From the NCBI GenBank assembly GCA_930367215.1, contig OV884059.1, forward strand, positions 155,804,511 to 155,868,510: a stretch of 64,000 nucleotides of DNA, in the 5' to 3' direction. Below are positions 1 through 11,520 of the stretch, in pieces (positions within the stretch are counted from its first letter, which is position 1; the number at the start of each line of letters is the position of its first letter). The notes under the pieces were generated by a model. That model saw nothing but the letters and a program-made list of their open reading frames with translations, ran no database searches and was not told the DNA's origin. The position numbers were made by a program, and so were the translations under genes. Source of the stretch: Pollenia angustigena (lineage: Eukaryota; Arthropoda; Insecta; Diptera; Polleniidae).

Positions 1-830
1 CCTAGGCCCCATATAAGCCCTACTCCCGGAAATCAGTATATTAAGCCTAAAACCCTAACTAACAATGCTATCATTACAAATTTTGGCAAGTCACAGTTAC
101 ATAGGACTAGAAATTAAACTGTTAAGTTTCGTGAAGATCGGTCCATAATTTACCATAGGCCCCATATAAAACCTACTTCCGGAAAACAACTTAGTACGCC
201 TAAAAACGTAAAAAATAATGCTATCATAACAAAATTTGGTACATCAAAGTTTTATAGAACTAAAAATAAATCTTTGAATTTTCGTGAAGATCGGTTCATA
301 ATTTACCATAGGCCACATATAAACTTTACTCCCGGAAAACAACTTAGTACGCCTAAAAACGTAAAAAATAATGCTATCATAACAAAATTTGGTACATCAA
401 AGTTTTATTGGACAAGAAATAAAATTGTGTTATTTCGTGAAGATCGGTCAATAACTTACCCTGGGCCCCATATAAACCTTACTCCCGGAACACAGTTTAG
501 TACGCCTAAATCCGTAAAAAATAATGCTATCATAACTAAATTTGGTACATCAAAGTTTTATAGGACAATAAATAAAACTGTGTAATTTCGTGAAGATCGG
601 TCCATAATTTACCCTGGGCCCCATATAAACCCTACTCCCGGAAAACAGTTTAGTACGCCTAAATCCGTAAAAAATAATGCTATCATAACAAAATTTGGTA
701 CATCAAAGTTTTATAGAACTGGGAAAAAGACTGTGAAATTTCGTGAAGATCGGTCCATAATTTACCCTAGGCCCCATACAAACCCTACTACCGGAAAACA
801 GTTTAGTCGCCTAAATCCATAATTAATAAC
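1..830 (+). repeat. Tandem array, 153-bp unit, about five units
   Basis: The phrase GTGAAGATCGGTCCATAATT or a close variant recurs at 131, 284, 437, 590 and 743, exactly 153 bp apart. Each unit also carries a GGCCCCATATAAACC-like segment and an AATGCTATCATAACAAAATT segment. Unit size resembles nucleosome-scale satellites and the roughly 150-bp tandem repeats reported inside Drosophila DINE-TR1 elements. Confidence 0.9.
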
Positions 831-943
831 AAATCGTCACAGTTTAAGATAATAATAACATCATACAGATATTACTCCTTAAACATTCGAACTGTCGGTG
901 GAGGGTATCAAAGATTCGGCACAGCCGAATATAGCACTCTAAC
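1..943 (+). mobile_element. Helentron/DINE-like element, copy 1 (left part outside window)
   Basis: A non-coding element whose right end is visible. It ends with a 12-bp block (GGTGGAGGGTAT at 898-909) that is the inverse of the block opening copy 2 (25818-25829). This is followed by a hairpin, ATTCGGC-ACA-GCCGAAT (914-930). Sub-terminal inverted repeats plus a 3' hairpin and an internal tandem array are the known layout of Helentron/DINE-1 elements; the class assignment is inference from that layout. The open frames inside (for example 274-585) simply follow the repeat and are not genes. Other copies lie at 25.8, 28.0, 46.5 and 63.6 kb. Confidence 0.75.
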
Positions 944-1238
944 TTTTTTTTTTTTTTTTTGCCAAAAATTACTAAAATGATTTGAGATTTTTTCAACTGC
1001 TAATATTTTCGTTATTTTCAGTCGGAGCGCATCATTTTTTTTTTTAACCTGATATAAAGAAAACATATAATGGCCTTTCTTTATTAAGGTAACGCTATGT
1101 ATTAGTGATTTTAAGGATATTCGAATTCCTATCGCCAAATATTCGCTTATTTCATGACAAACGTATTCATATATGCCAAATTCAATCGAATATATCGCAA
1201 ATGTTTTGTTAATACGTTCCAAAAATAATAATTCAATT

Positions 1239-1358
1239 GTGTAAAAAAATACAAAAGTGTAAAAATACAAGTGTAAAAATATAAAAGTGTAAAAATACAA
1301 AAGTGTAAAAAATATAAAAGTGTAAAAAATACAAAAGTGTAAAAAATACAAAAGTGTA
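1239..1358 (+). repeat. Short minisatellite, unit about 15-18 bp
   Basis: About eight imperfect copies of GTGTAAAAAATACAAAA occur head to tail, varying mainly in the length of the A run. The Phe/Tyr-rich open frames on the minus strand over this stretch are a by-product of the repeat. Confidence 0.85.
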
Positions 1359-3372
1359 CGAAAATGATCGGCAACTGGAATGGGCCAATTAAATATCAAG
1401 ACAATTCCATTCCCATTACAAAATATATCATCTATCGGCAATAAATTGGAAAATATAACTGAACTGCGCATAAGAAATTTAAAGCAACACGCAGAGATCT
1501 TTTCGTTCTGCTTGCACAGTGCCGCATATAAAATGCAAACTCCTTCTCGTGTGGAATTTCTCGAGGTACTTATCGAAACTAATAAAGCGCCATTTGAGTT
1601 TTGCTAGTTTAGCTGCTGTTCGGATTTTATGGTCTGATGCATATTTTGGCTTAAACCTACATTTCCACATGCAAGTTATTACCTGCAAGTAGTGTATTCT
1701 TAGTATCAACGAAAAATCGAGGAAACAGCCGATTGGCTTAAAAGTGCAAAAATTGTGTGAATGTTAAAGAAAACGTGTGAGTGTGTTTGGTTTTTCGAAC
1801 TTGCACTTGCATTTTGAAACAGGGGGTAAACTTGATTTTTCTCATAGGAGTTTGTTTTTCTGTCTTCAGCGCAATTAAAGCTGAAGACTAGGAGAGAAAA
1901 AACGTAAAACAAACTAACCCTTAAAAACTGCACCTCGTGTCTCAAAGTCTGCAAAAATGTCAAAAAAGTTCAATATTTTTTTTTATCACTTTTGACTCAG
2001 CTGCCAAACTGTGAAAATTTCACCAAAGTAATAATAATTAGAAAAAATATTCCTTCTAATAAAGTTTATAATACTTCCGAACCTTATATCACTGAAAAAT
2101 GCTTTTTTCATATTTTCCATTGCTTTACATTCGAGAAATGTATGAATTTATCTGTATCATGTTATTTAATCATCGGAATAATTATACGGCCATATTCTGA
2201 CAATCGCACGATTTGAAATCGCAAAACTCCAGGTTTATTTTATGGTGTTCTAAAACTCGTGCGTTTAGTTTGCGATCTGCCACAGTAGCTTTCAAATATT
2301 CTAGTTAACGTGAGCATTTTTCAAATTAAAGTCGTCAAACTTCTTGCGTTTGAAATTTACAGATGACTGTTATTCAATTTCATGTCAGAATCGCCAATGT
2401 TAAGCGTTTTGCGAATGTTATAACATGCCCGATAATCATGTTAAATAAATTTCGTTGTGTGTCAGTTGTTTTACAAACGGGATATTTTTATAATAAAATA
2501 AATTTGTATTCGTATTAGACGAATATTTGCACAGATATTCGTATTCGCGAATATGGAAAATTGTTATTCGTAACACCACTAATATGTATTTATGTAATAT
2601 GGGTATAAGTTTATTAAAAAAAGAAATAAAATATTTAAATACATATACATATGTATAAAAAAAAATGATAATAAACATAAAGACATACATGCAACTTGCA
2701 ATTATCTTTGTAAACTTTTGATGACCGCTTGACAGCCCAACATATGGGGCGTATGATTGTTATTGTTTTATTATTTATGTGTTTTTTTATAGGGAAATTA
2801 ATAATGTTTATAATAATGACTGACAATTAACAATGACAGTGATAATAATACTTTTTGTATTCCGATGATTATTTTTAGCAGATAATTTATTTTATTCAGA
2901 TGAATACACACATTTGTAACTGGGAAAAAGTTTTAACACAAAAAACATATTTTTTAGAAAATAAAGATTTTTCAACTAAAAAGAAGAAAAAACTTCAAAT
3001 GAATTTGTTTACCATAACAAATTTAAAGTTTTTAAAAAGCTAAAATTAAATATTAATAAAAAAAAACCCTTGTCATTCTTAAAGCCTATTTCACCACTTA
3101 TATTTGAATATAAACTCATATTTAAATATAGGCTCTAATTGTGTAAAACGCGACGCAACGCCAAAAACTATATGGGTGTTTCTCTGGTTATGCACGCGAC
3201 ATTTGTACGCGTTTTATTGTGTTTGAATATTAAAAAAATAGAAGTGGATTGGAATTTTAGAATGAATTCTAGAATCGTTACATTGTATGTGATGAGTTCT
3301 TTATAAAAAGTATATATAATGGTAAATTGAGCACTGGGTACCCAAATGCCATGTAATCAAAGTTGACTTACT

Positions 3373-4002
3373 CACGTGACAAAAATAGAAGTGCCTTTTA
3401 GGACCGTAAGAAAAAGTGCGAAAGTAAGTGAATTGTAGGAGGTTTTTATTTCGGAAAAAATGTTTTTATAAAGGTAAGTAATGGGCCTTTATAATCATGT
3501 TTTGTTCAAAAGCAACTATGCATGGGTTGGCGAAGAAAAAAATAAATTGTAAATTACGCACGTGACATTACGCACGTGACACTTTTTCCATATGTTTTTT
3601 TATTATTATCTCCACGCATTTTCCCATAAATGTCTTTGCTTAACAAAAAAATTTAATACTCGTTTTACAATTGATTGTAATGGAGAGATTATGAAGAAAG
3701 AGTGTAAACATAACATGTTTCTTACATGTAAAATAAGTGTATAAAAATGTCTTTAAAAGTAGAAAATACAGAAAATTATAAAATTTTCCAGTTTCCAGCC
3801 CAATTTCCTCAAGTAAAACAGCTGAGATATGCTAGGAAACCATTCTTTAATAAGAACATAGACTTTTTTTCTAATAATAAACAATAAAAAACGGTGATAA
3901 TCAACATTTTTTTTTTTTTCATCCTGGTAGACCATTCTGGAGAAATGCCCATATGGAAAATAAAACAAAGTCCAAAATATTTTATGATTTTTAATCACGT
4001 GA
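3373..4002. promoter_or_regulatory. Cluster of E-box-like CACGTGAC words
   Basis: CACGTGAC occurs at 3373, 3559 and 3573, and CACGTGA at 3996. CACGTG is the canonical E-box bound by bHLH factors. Two of the words sit in a 14-bp direct repeat (TTACGCACGTGACA), so the cluster may simply be a decayed repeat. No gene start is seen nearby. Confidence 0.2.
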
Positions 4003-5106
4003 AGTTACTAAATTAATTTTATTTTAATAAAAATAAGCAGAAGAAAAGAACGCTTTAGAAATGTGTTTTACAATGAAGCCAACATCAAAAATTGATTGTT
4101 CAGCTTTAAAAAAGTAAAAAAAAAACCGTTTTTTAGAAAATCTACAAGAAATAGCACCATTTGTATGACAGCGCTATCAAGCGTGAGTTTTAGGTAAAAA
4201 TAAATATCAAAAATTAATTCCTCGACCCCAAAAACAGAAAGGTACCACAACTTTCAGGATAATAAAAATAAATAATCATTTTATTATCAAATTTTCAATG
4301 ATATTTTCTTGTGAAACAGCGTTCCAAAATCACCAACTTCAAATGCGTTTAATACTACATTTTCATTAGGCCGAAACCTTGAAGATTTGATTTAAAATTT
4401 TCTTCGAAATCTATTGCGTTCAAATTATACTTTTTTTGTTTTTATAACGAAACAACTGACTAAAATTTTTTTCGTTACACAAACAAACACAAAAAGAAGT
4501 ATACATTTAAAAATTTGCATAGCCTTTTATTAATAACACTACGTGACAAAATTTCAACAAAGTCGTGACCAAATGAATCTGATAGCTAATCTTTATTTAA
4601 AATTGTCCGCTGAATCCGAATATGAAGTCAGAATTGTCAAAAGTAGAACAGTTTTTGAGATATTTTAAAATAACCGTTATTTGTGTTTTTAAAAAAGATG
4701 ATGTGACTGAAATGCAAATATCTTCAAACTTTTTAAACGGATTATGTATTTCTTTATTTTAAGTGAAAGGTAATAAAATTTCTAAAATGACCATGGATTG
4801 CTTGTGAAGATTAGTCAAGAAATGACAAAGTTACAGTGGACAAAAATTTAAGCTTCATTGAAAATTTTATGATTTTGTTAAATTTTGCTTTTTTCAAGTT
4901 ATTTTTTGTAAACCAATGATTTAAAAATCCTACTGTTTTATTGCATGCGACATTAGATTATTTTAATATGAACATTTTGAGCCCAACAAGACATAGATTG
5001 GTAAAAAAATAACAAAGCTACAGAAGATTTAGTAAATTAACACACATTGAAATTCAATCATTTCAAGCAATTTTTGTTAATAAAAATTTAGCTTTGTATA
5101 TTTATT

Positions 5107-6057
5107 CAGGGCTGTCAGATATGGCGATTTCTCGCCAAACGTGGCGATTTTGAAACGTGTTTGGCGATGGGATTTTCCATTTGGCGACTGGCGACTTTTG
5201 TGGCGATTTTTGATATAACTGGCGATTTACTTGGCTATTTTTACCATTCATATTATATATTATTTCAGCGATTTTGAAATAAAAAATTTGCACTTTTATT
5301 TACATAAGCGGAGTTAGGCCTCTCCAGCTAAATATATATAAATATGTATATACATACATACTTATAGATTTTTGAACAGTTTGTCCTTTTTTGTTATCAT
5401 TACTAGTTTAAAAAAAATCTGGCTAATTTTTTTCACATGATTTTTGTTTTAATATCATTTTAAGTGAATTATTCAGTCACTTTTTAATTCCAAGGTTTAA
5501 AAAACTGCAGTCGAAACCAAAACCTGTCGAACAAAAAACGAAAATTTGTCTAAAATTGTTCGCTTTTTGATTTGGTTTGACAGCGACTATTTACATTTAA
5601 TGAATTACAAGTTAAAAAAAATTTTTTTTTTGGCCAATGACAAATGAAAAAGTGGAAGAGCTTTTCAACTTCGAATGCAGTTTTTTAAACACTGCTTAAA
5701 TCTAATAGTACGTATGCTGGTCAAAACAAGAGTAATGAAATCGACGAGCCTGAAGTGATCTTAAAGACTTGTGTGCTTAATTTTAGTTTTTTTAACTGAA
5801 TAAATGATCTCCATTTTATGTTATTTAAAAAAAAAAAAAAAAAAACAGTTACTAAACAAAATTTACTTTCGGCGATTTTTGTATTTTTTCTCAGTTTTTG
5901 GCGATTTTTGACTGCAATATTATATCAGCTTTTTTTTTGTATGCAAAATTTAATTAAAAAAAAAAAAAAAAAGATTTCGAAAACTGAACAAAATTGACGT
6001 TTGGCGATTTTTGACATCCGGTTTGGCGACGGAGCTCAAAAAAATCTGACAACCCTG
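5107..6057. mobile_element. Non-autonomous hAT-like element with 8-bp target duplication
   Basis: Termini are CAGGGCTGTCAGAT (5107) and ATCTGACAACCCTG (ends 6057). They are flanked by a perfect 8-bp duplication, TATTTATT, at 5099-5106 and 6058-6065. A CAGGG terminus with an 8-bp duplication is the hAT signature. The interior has no transposase but is full of GGCGATTT words near both ends (5120-5230 and 5870-6030). Confidence 0.85.
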
Positions 6058-6183
6058 TATTTATTTGTTGTGGGTTAATTCAATTAATCTTCTGTAACTT
6101 TGTCATTTTTACACCGATCTAGATCCTATTGGGCACAAAATGTTCGTATTGCAATAGGCTAAAATTTTATTTTTTGGATATTT

Positions 6184-6363
6184 GCATTTCAGTCACAGCA
6201 TCTTTTTTAAAAACCCAAATAACGGTTATTTTGGAATATCTCAAAAACTGTTCTACTTTTGACAATTCTGACTGCATTTCAGTCACAGCATCTTTTTTAA
6301 AAACCCAAATAACGGTTATTTTGGAATATCTCAAAAACTGTTCTACTTTTGACAATTCTGACT
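6184..6363 (+). repeat. 90-bp tandem duplication within the right arm
   Basis: GCATTTCAGTCACAGCATCT occurs at 6184 and again at 6274, with the whole 90-bp unit repeated almost perfectly. The left arm of the host element (near 4620-4720) has only one copy in inverted form, so the duplication arose after the element was formed. The open frames over it on both strands only reflect the repeat. Confidence 0.9.
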
Positions 6364-6445
6364 TCATATTCGGATTCAGTGGAAAATTTTACACAAAGAC
6401 TAAGTAGGTGTTAAATTCATTTGGTCAAAAAATTGTCACGTAGTG

Positions 6446-6816
6446 TAATCAACGATATTTATTTTATCAATATTATTCGTCTTTTTTATTTTTTTACAAT
6501 TTCTATAAAAGTTTCTAATTTTTTTTTTAACAATTTTTGTTTTGTTTTTTTTTTAATGTCATTTTTTCTTGTGCAGTGAAGTATTTCTTTTAGTGCTATA
6601 TTGAAAAAAACACAGTTGCATAATTAAGTACTACTAGATTTTAAGTAGATTTCGTCGAAATGTAGTCACGAAGTAGATTTTGTTTTGTATGGGAAATCTA
6701 GTCAAAAACAACTAGATTTGGCTCGAAATCTCGTAAGTACTGGATTTTTCGTAGGTGTAAATGTAGTATAAAAAAATTTCGCACTCGCAAAAACCCCTTG
6801 AAGGGCTATTTTATCA
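6446..6816. other. A+T-rich spacer, nothing recognised
   Basis: Poly-T runs and CTAGATTT-like words only. No gene or element boundary identified. Confidence 0.5.
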
Positions 6817-7041
6817 GCCATGTCACAGAGGACAATTCCGTTCGGAAACGGAATTCATTCCGTATTTTGGTGCTTCAGAAAATGACGAAAAAATTTTTCG
6901 GAATGAAACCATTTTTGTTTTCATGAACGGTATGGGAGTTGTCTGTATCTGAAAGGCCATAAAACTATCAAAATACACTTTCCATCAACAAACAAATATG
7001 TTCTCTTCAATTCCGAACGGAATTGTACTCTGTGACATGGC
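6817..7041. mobile_element. 225-bp MITE, TIR GCCATGTCACAGAG
   Basis: GCCATGTCACAGAG at 6817 is mirrored by CTCTGTGACATGGC ending at 7041. The next bases (CAATTCCGTTCGGA) are also inverted at the right end. No open frame. A target duplication cannot be fixed from the flanks. Confidence 0.75.
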
Positions 7042-7151
7042 CCTATATGTTGTTTAGCCATTGAAAACTTCTTTTATGTTTTTTAATAAAAAAAAAACCT
7101 TAACATTTTTTTAAATATTAATTTTTAATATTTGTTTTTTTTCATTCCCAG

Positions 7152-7198
7152 AAAATTACTAACAGCTCTACAAAATTATTTACCAAATGTCACTCAAG
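7152..7198 (+). CDS. Possible 47-nt internal exon of a host gene
   Basis: A pyrimidine-rich tract followed by CATTCCCAG ends at 7151. A strong donor, CAAG|GTAAGT, follows at 7199. Between them 47 nt are open in two frames. One reads KLLTALQNYLPNVTQ and leaves one base over. That phase fits an exon-like stretch at 15124, which would read on to a stop. The alternative phase is also open, so the frame is not proven. I do not recognise the protein. The intervening 7.9 kb would be an intron filled with transposons, which is common in flies with large genomes. Both splice sites are seen in the sequence; that this is an exon is inference. Confidence 0.3.
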
Positions 7199-7682
7199 GT
7201 AAGTTTATATTCAAATATTTATCCATTTAATATTTAAAGTATTTTAATTATTTTCTTCACTAGAAGTATTAAAACATATTTTTCCTCTACTAAATCATTA
7301 CATTTCATTTCGATTTTAATTAATTTGTAAATAACAATTTGTCATAAAATTAAAAAATAAAAAAATAAAAAAATTATATATATTTTTATTAATTGCCGCT
7401 TGTATTGTGTTTACTTTTGTGTTCTTAAACAACAAACAATAGAAAAACTTCAAGTCATGTAAATTTTTATGGTAGTAACCAAATTTAACTATTCAAGAAC
7501 TGACTTAAAAAAGTTGCACAGTAGTTAAGAAGTGTAAATGTTTGTATTTAAATGAAGATGTAAAATTTGGTCAGAAATTCTTTATGAGTAGTCATGTTAA
7601 ATAAACTGCAGTGACATTTACTTTTAAGAGCTACCTTCTTTAAATGGTCCATTCGAAGGTTCCAGTTTTCTGTTATGTGCTC
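7199..7682. other. A+T-rich sequence, possibly intronic
   Basis: Nothing recognised apart from the donor site at its left edge. It borders the target-site copy of the LINE insertion. Confidence 0.4.
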
Positions 7683-8244
7683 AGCCATATCAAGTTTCGG
7701 CTCCAATTCAGAAGTGATACGGACTCTGCTGTACGGAGGAGATTAGAGGCGTTTTGGGAAAACGCCAGAACGTGCAGGGTTTCCAAGGTAATGTAGGGAT
7801 CCCATAATCCAGAGTCTACGAAAATTCTTCTGTCGCTATCGAGAAGGGACTGTAGACTTCTCATAGGTTTCATAACGGGCCATTGTTGGACTGCGGTATA
7901 CGCCCGGAGGGCGGGGCGTCTAAATAGTGACAATTGTAGATTATGTGGGGTACCAGGGGAAAAGGAGACGGTAGAGCACTTGATATGCTACTGTCCGGCA
8001 CTCGTGCGCTTCATGGCGAACTGTCTGGGAGATCATTACTTCCAAGAACTGGGGAATTGGGCTAATGAGACTCCTGGCATTCGTCCAGAGAGTGTGGGGT
8101 ACTCTGGGTACCATCACATCTGAATGACCTTTTTACTAACTTTCTTCTGCGGGTTATCGTACAACGTGGTAACGCTAGTGACCTTTTTGGTCTATGCGGG
8201 GTCTTTGTGAAAGGCCACTCTAACCTAACCTAGCCATATCAAGT
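7683..8244 (+). mobile_element. 5'-truncated LINE insertion with 13-bp target duplication
   Basis: The insert (7696-8231) is bracketed by a perfect 13-bp duplication, AGCCATATCAAGT, at 7683-7695 and 8232-8244. It ends with CTAACCTAACCTAG, a short CCTAA tandem tail. Reading forward, it encodes the end of a LINE ORF2, including RLLIGFITGHCWT and a zinc-knuckle-like segment, CRLCG (then a charged loop) ETVEHLICYCPAL. This gives the C-x2-C ... H-x4-C spacing found downstream of the reverse transcriptase in R1/LOA/I-type LINEs. Only the last part of the element was copied, as expected from incomplete target-primed reverse transcription. Truncated, so not active. Confidence 0.9.
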
Positions 8245-8673
8245 GTTTGTAGAAGTTTAATGCTTATGCACTGAAAGAAAAATGCTTCATATATTTAATG
8301 AATCATTTTCATAAAAAAAATTCCCTTGGGTAAATGAAAATTTTCATTGCCAAAATGGAATTTCATAGTTATAATGAAGTATTTTCGTTACAATCGCTTC
8401 ATTGGATTTCGTAATTACGTGAAAAATTTTCATTGGATATATGAAAACTTAAGTTTCTCCAAGTAAAACAAAAAATTTTAATTGGGAACATAAAAAAACA
8501 ATATATAAACATAACTATATTCATAAAGTAATACAAAATTATAATTTCCTTGAAAAAAATGTTTAATTGTTAATCAAAAAATTAAAGATTTCATTATTTC
8601 ATACATCTAATGTAATTTATTTAATATTTAATTTATTTAATATATATAATTAGGTCTATGGATAAATCCTTAC

Positions 8674-9303
8674 AGCCTAATACAAATGAGTATTTAACTT
8701 AAGTATAATATTACGTTTAACAATATTTAAATCCAGAGAAAAATCAATAAATTCAAACATTTCATTGAAGCAACAACACAGTTTTCTAAATGGGTCTGCC
8801 ATAGCATAGTTAGTTCGGAAAGTTTTTATAAATAAGGGATTATAGTACCGTACCGTACGTCGTGGAATGTTAAATGATAAACTACTTAATAAAAAATTCG
8901 AGCATACTTTTCCATTTATTAAGTTAATTACAAATGAGAAATTTAGCATAACTCTGCGACTTTTCAGTGTTGGCAAACGTATTAAAGATAATCTTGTAGA
9001 ATATGAGGGGAGATTGTCATATCCTCGATATGTATCTCTCAGGCAAAAAAGCAAGAATTGTTTTTGAATGGACTCAATATGGTCACTATGAACCATATAA
9101 TGTGGATCCCATACAATCGAGCCGTATTCCAAGATTGGTCTAACGAGAGATGTGTAAAGTTGTTTAGTGACGAAAGTATCATGGAATTCCTTCGCCCAAC
9201 GTTTAATAAAAGCCAGAGTACAACGAGCCCTGTTGACAGTCATTGTGTTGAATAAAATCCAATTTTGCATCCAGTAAGATGCCAAGATCCATAATTGTGT
9301 CAA
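8674..9303 (-). pseudogene. LINE ORF2, C-terminal region
   Basis: This is the continuation of the reverse transcriptase frame after the second frameshift, beginning about VNRARCTLAFIKRWAKEF. It includes the thumb-like motif LYTSLVRPILEYGSIVWDP, then IESIQKQFLLFCLRD and LPSYSTRLSLIRLPTLKSRR, and ends ILKLNTHLY-stop. This arrangement is typical of CR1/Jockey-type ORF2 ends and lacks an RNase H domain. The stop near 8674 is the natural end, followed by a short 3' UTR. Confidence 0.85.
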
Positions 9304-10477
9304 CTATCTCGATTTTATAGTCACCGAGTTTATAGTTATTGAAAATACTACGTTTTCTAGAAAAGCGCATATGTTTACATTTCATTAGGTTTAAATCCAT
9401 TAGGTTATGTTTACACCAATTATAAAAGGTATCCAAGTCTTCTTGAAGATAAATATGGTCTAAAGAGTTCGTGAAGTTTAAAAAAATTTTTACATCATCT
9501 GCGAACATTAGTATATGTGAATGTTTAATAATATCAGGCATGTCGTTGATGAAGAGCAGAAACAAAAGTGGGCCAAGGTGACTACCTTGCGGAACACCGG
9601 ATTTTACCAATATAGGTTTAGAAGTTGAAAACCCAAATTTTACGCATTGTATTCTGCCGAGAAGATATGACCTTAACCAGCTTAAATAAGTTTTGTCGAA
9701 ACCCATAATATCAATTTTTCTCAAAAGAAGGTTGTGATTTACCTTATCAAATGCCTTACTGAAGTCGGTATATATAACGTCGGTATGCTGGTTGTTGACG
9801 AATCCCTCATTTACCAAAGTTGTCAGTTCTAAAATATTTGTCATAGTTGATGATTCTTTACGAAATCCGTGTTGAAAAGGTGTTAATAACGGTGAAACTT
9901 GATGAACCAATGAATCTAAAATGCATTTTTCAAAAAGTTTTGGAATTGCGCTAAGTTTGGCTATACCTCTGTAATTAATTATATTTGATTTATTTCCAGA
10001 TTTGAACAAAGGAATTAAATATGACTCTTTCCATATTTTTGGAAAATATCCATTTTTCAAAGAAATATTAAAAATAATTGACAACGGCATTGCTAAAGCT
10101 TCCATACAGTTGATTAAAATACTGCTTGGTATACCATCAGGACCCATTGAGTTTGAATATTTAAAAGATTTTAAGCAATTGATAATATTAAGTGTGGTTA
10201 TTGGTGAAAATGAAATAGTTTGACCAGTAACTATATTAAATGGATAATTGACATTTTCAGCACAATGTGCATCAGAATATGTGGACGAAAAAAAGTCGGC
10301 GAATAAATCACTGATTTCCTTTTCATCGTGTGTTTCAGTACCCATATATTTCATGACCTTCGGTGCGCCAGAGATCTTTCTTTTCGAATTTACAAATTTA
10401 TAGAATGATCTTGGATCGTATTTTAAGTTATTTTTTATTTTAATCAAATAATCGTTATATAATTTAGCATTTAGCAA
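9203..10477 (-). pseudogene. LINE ORF2, reverse transcriptase domain
   Basis: This carries the full set of reverse transcriptase blocks: SNSMGPDGIPSSIL, YRGIAKLSAIPKLFEK, HGFRKESSTMTN, YTDFSKAFDKVNH, SGVPQGSHLGPLLF and the catalytic LMFADDVKIF. These copy the LINE RNA into DNA at the nicked target. The domain looks intact in itself. Its first residues (LNAKLYNDYLIKIKNN) continue the endonuclease frame after a frameshift. The last 20 or so residues (after LLDAKLDF) are read out of frame because of a second shift. The true continuation starts around 9235 in another frame. Confidence 0.95.
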
Positions 10478-11520
10478 ATTGTATAAGGACGGAATACTTG
10501 CTGTAATCGCAGTGGGATCCAGATTTCTTATATTTTCTGTAATTCTTGTTTTTTAAGTTTTTTAACGAAGAAAGTTGTTTATTACCCCATGGTGGTCCTG
10601 ATTTTGAGCTCAGTGAAAATTTTGGTATACATTCATTCATATATTGTTTTATTGTACTGTAGAAATTATTAATCATTTTATCGATTGTTTCTGGTGCGCC
10701 AATGCGAATGGATAACAATTGAATCCAATTTGTGTTAATTAAAAGGTTATGTAGGTCGTTGTTATTTGCCCTTTTAAAACAAAAGACCTTTTCTTTTTTA
10801 TGGAAATTTTGAACACGATGACAACTAAAAATGTTGCAGCTAATTTCAATTGTAGGGTGGTAACGATCTTCTGGGAGTGTTATAGGATCAACACGATTTA
10901 TTGTACATTCCTTAGGCTCATTAACAAATACCAGGTCAAGTAATTTACCATACATATTGTAGACGCCATTTATCTGATGTAGACATAAATTTGTAATGTT
11001 ACCGAATATATCATCACTGATGTTATCAGAACGATTAGGAATGTAAGTTTTACTTTCTGTGGAGAAATGCCAGGTAATCTGAGGTATATTAAAATCGCCA
11101 AGGACTAACATGAAGTCACCCAAACTGATTTTTGAAGCCACTTGTTCCATTGCCAAAATGTGTTGTTGATAAGTAATTATATCAGATTGAGGTGGGATAT
11201 AAGAACATGTAATAAATATTTTAATGTTGTTTACTTTTACTACCACTGCAATAAATTCAATTTTACTTGCTAAGTTTAATATTAGCTCTTCAGCAGGAAA
11301 TGTATTTAAGACAGCTATTAAAACTCCACCGCCAGTAGTAACTGTAGTTCTATCGCGCCGGAATACATGAAAATTATTGCAAACAATTTCGGTATTTAAG
11401 AAAGTATTATTTAGCCAAGTCTCAGTTAGACAAATTATGTGGTGATTGAAATTAAAACTATCGACATAAAATTTGGAGCATTTAGTCCTCATTCCACGTA
11501 CGTTTTGGTATATAATAATG
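10464..11520 (-). pseudogene. LINE ORF2, endonuclease domain
   Basis: This part encodes the apurinic/apyrimidinic-type endonuclease that nicks target DNA to start reverse transcription. Visible motifs in order are YQNVRG, CLTETWLN (catalytic Glu), GGGVLIAV, LGDFN (catalytic Asp/Asn) and, near residue 220, PEDRYHPTIEI where the family has SDHxP. That last motif is degenerate, so catalysis was probably lost even before the frameshift. The frame runs upstream of the first Met through LIIIYQNVRG to about 11626, where an in-frame stop occurs. It ends early after KKSGSHCDYSKY; the sense continues in another frame at 10477. Confidence 0.9.

Larger units (their letters stand above)
944..4536. other. 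A+T-rich sequence, no gene recognised
   Basis: I see no supported gene here. Poly-T and poly-A tracts are common. A short minisatellite (1239-1358) and a few CACGTGAC words (3373-4002) are listed separately. Open frames on both strands overlap one another and show no domain or splice signal that I can defend. Confidence 0.6.
4537..6445. mobile_element. DNA element with long inverted arms, TIR CACTACGTGACAA
   Basis: The ends are CACTACGTGACAA (4537) and TTGTCACGTAGTG (ends 6445). The arms are inverted copies over about 200 bp: for example GAATATGAAGTCAGAATTGT at 4619 reappears inverted near 6360. Flanking bases allow a TAA target duplication (a Harbinger-type length), but this is not decisive. 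No transposase is left. A hAT-like element is inserted in the middle; without it the element is about 950 bp. Confidence 0.75.

Noticed and set aside
274..585. 103-codon open frame (+)
   Set aside because: It spans two 153-bp units and repeats itself, so it reflects the array and not a gene.
908..1471. 187-codon Phe/Tyr-rich frame (-)
   Set aside because: Most of it is the translated minisatellite at 1239-1358; overlapping frames on the same DNA look equally open.
6129..6407. Open frames on both strands
   Set aside because: Both are the 90-bp duplication read in translation.
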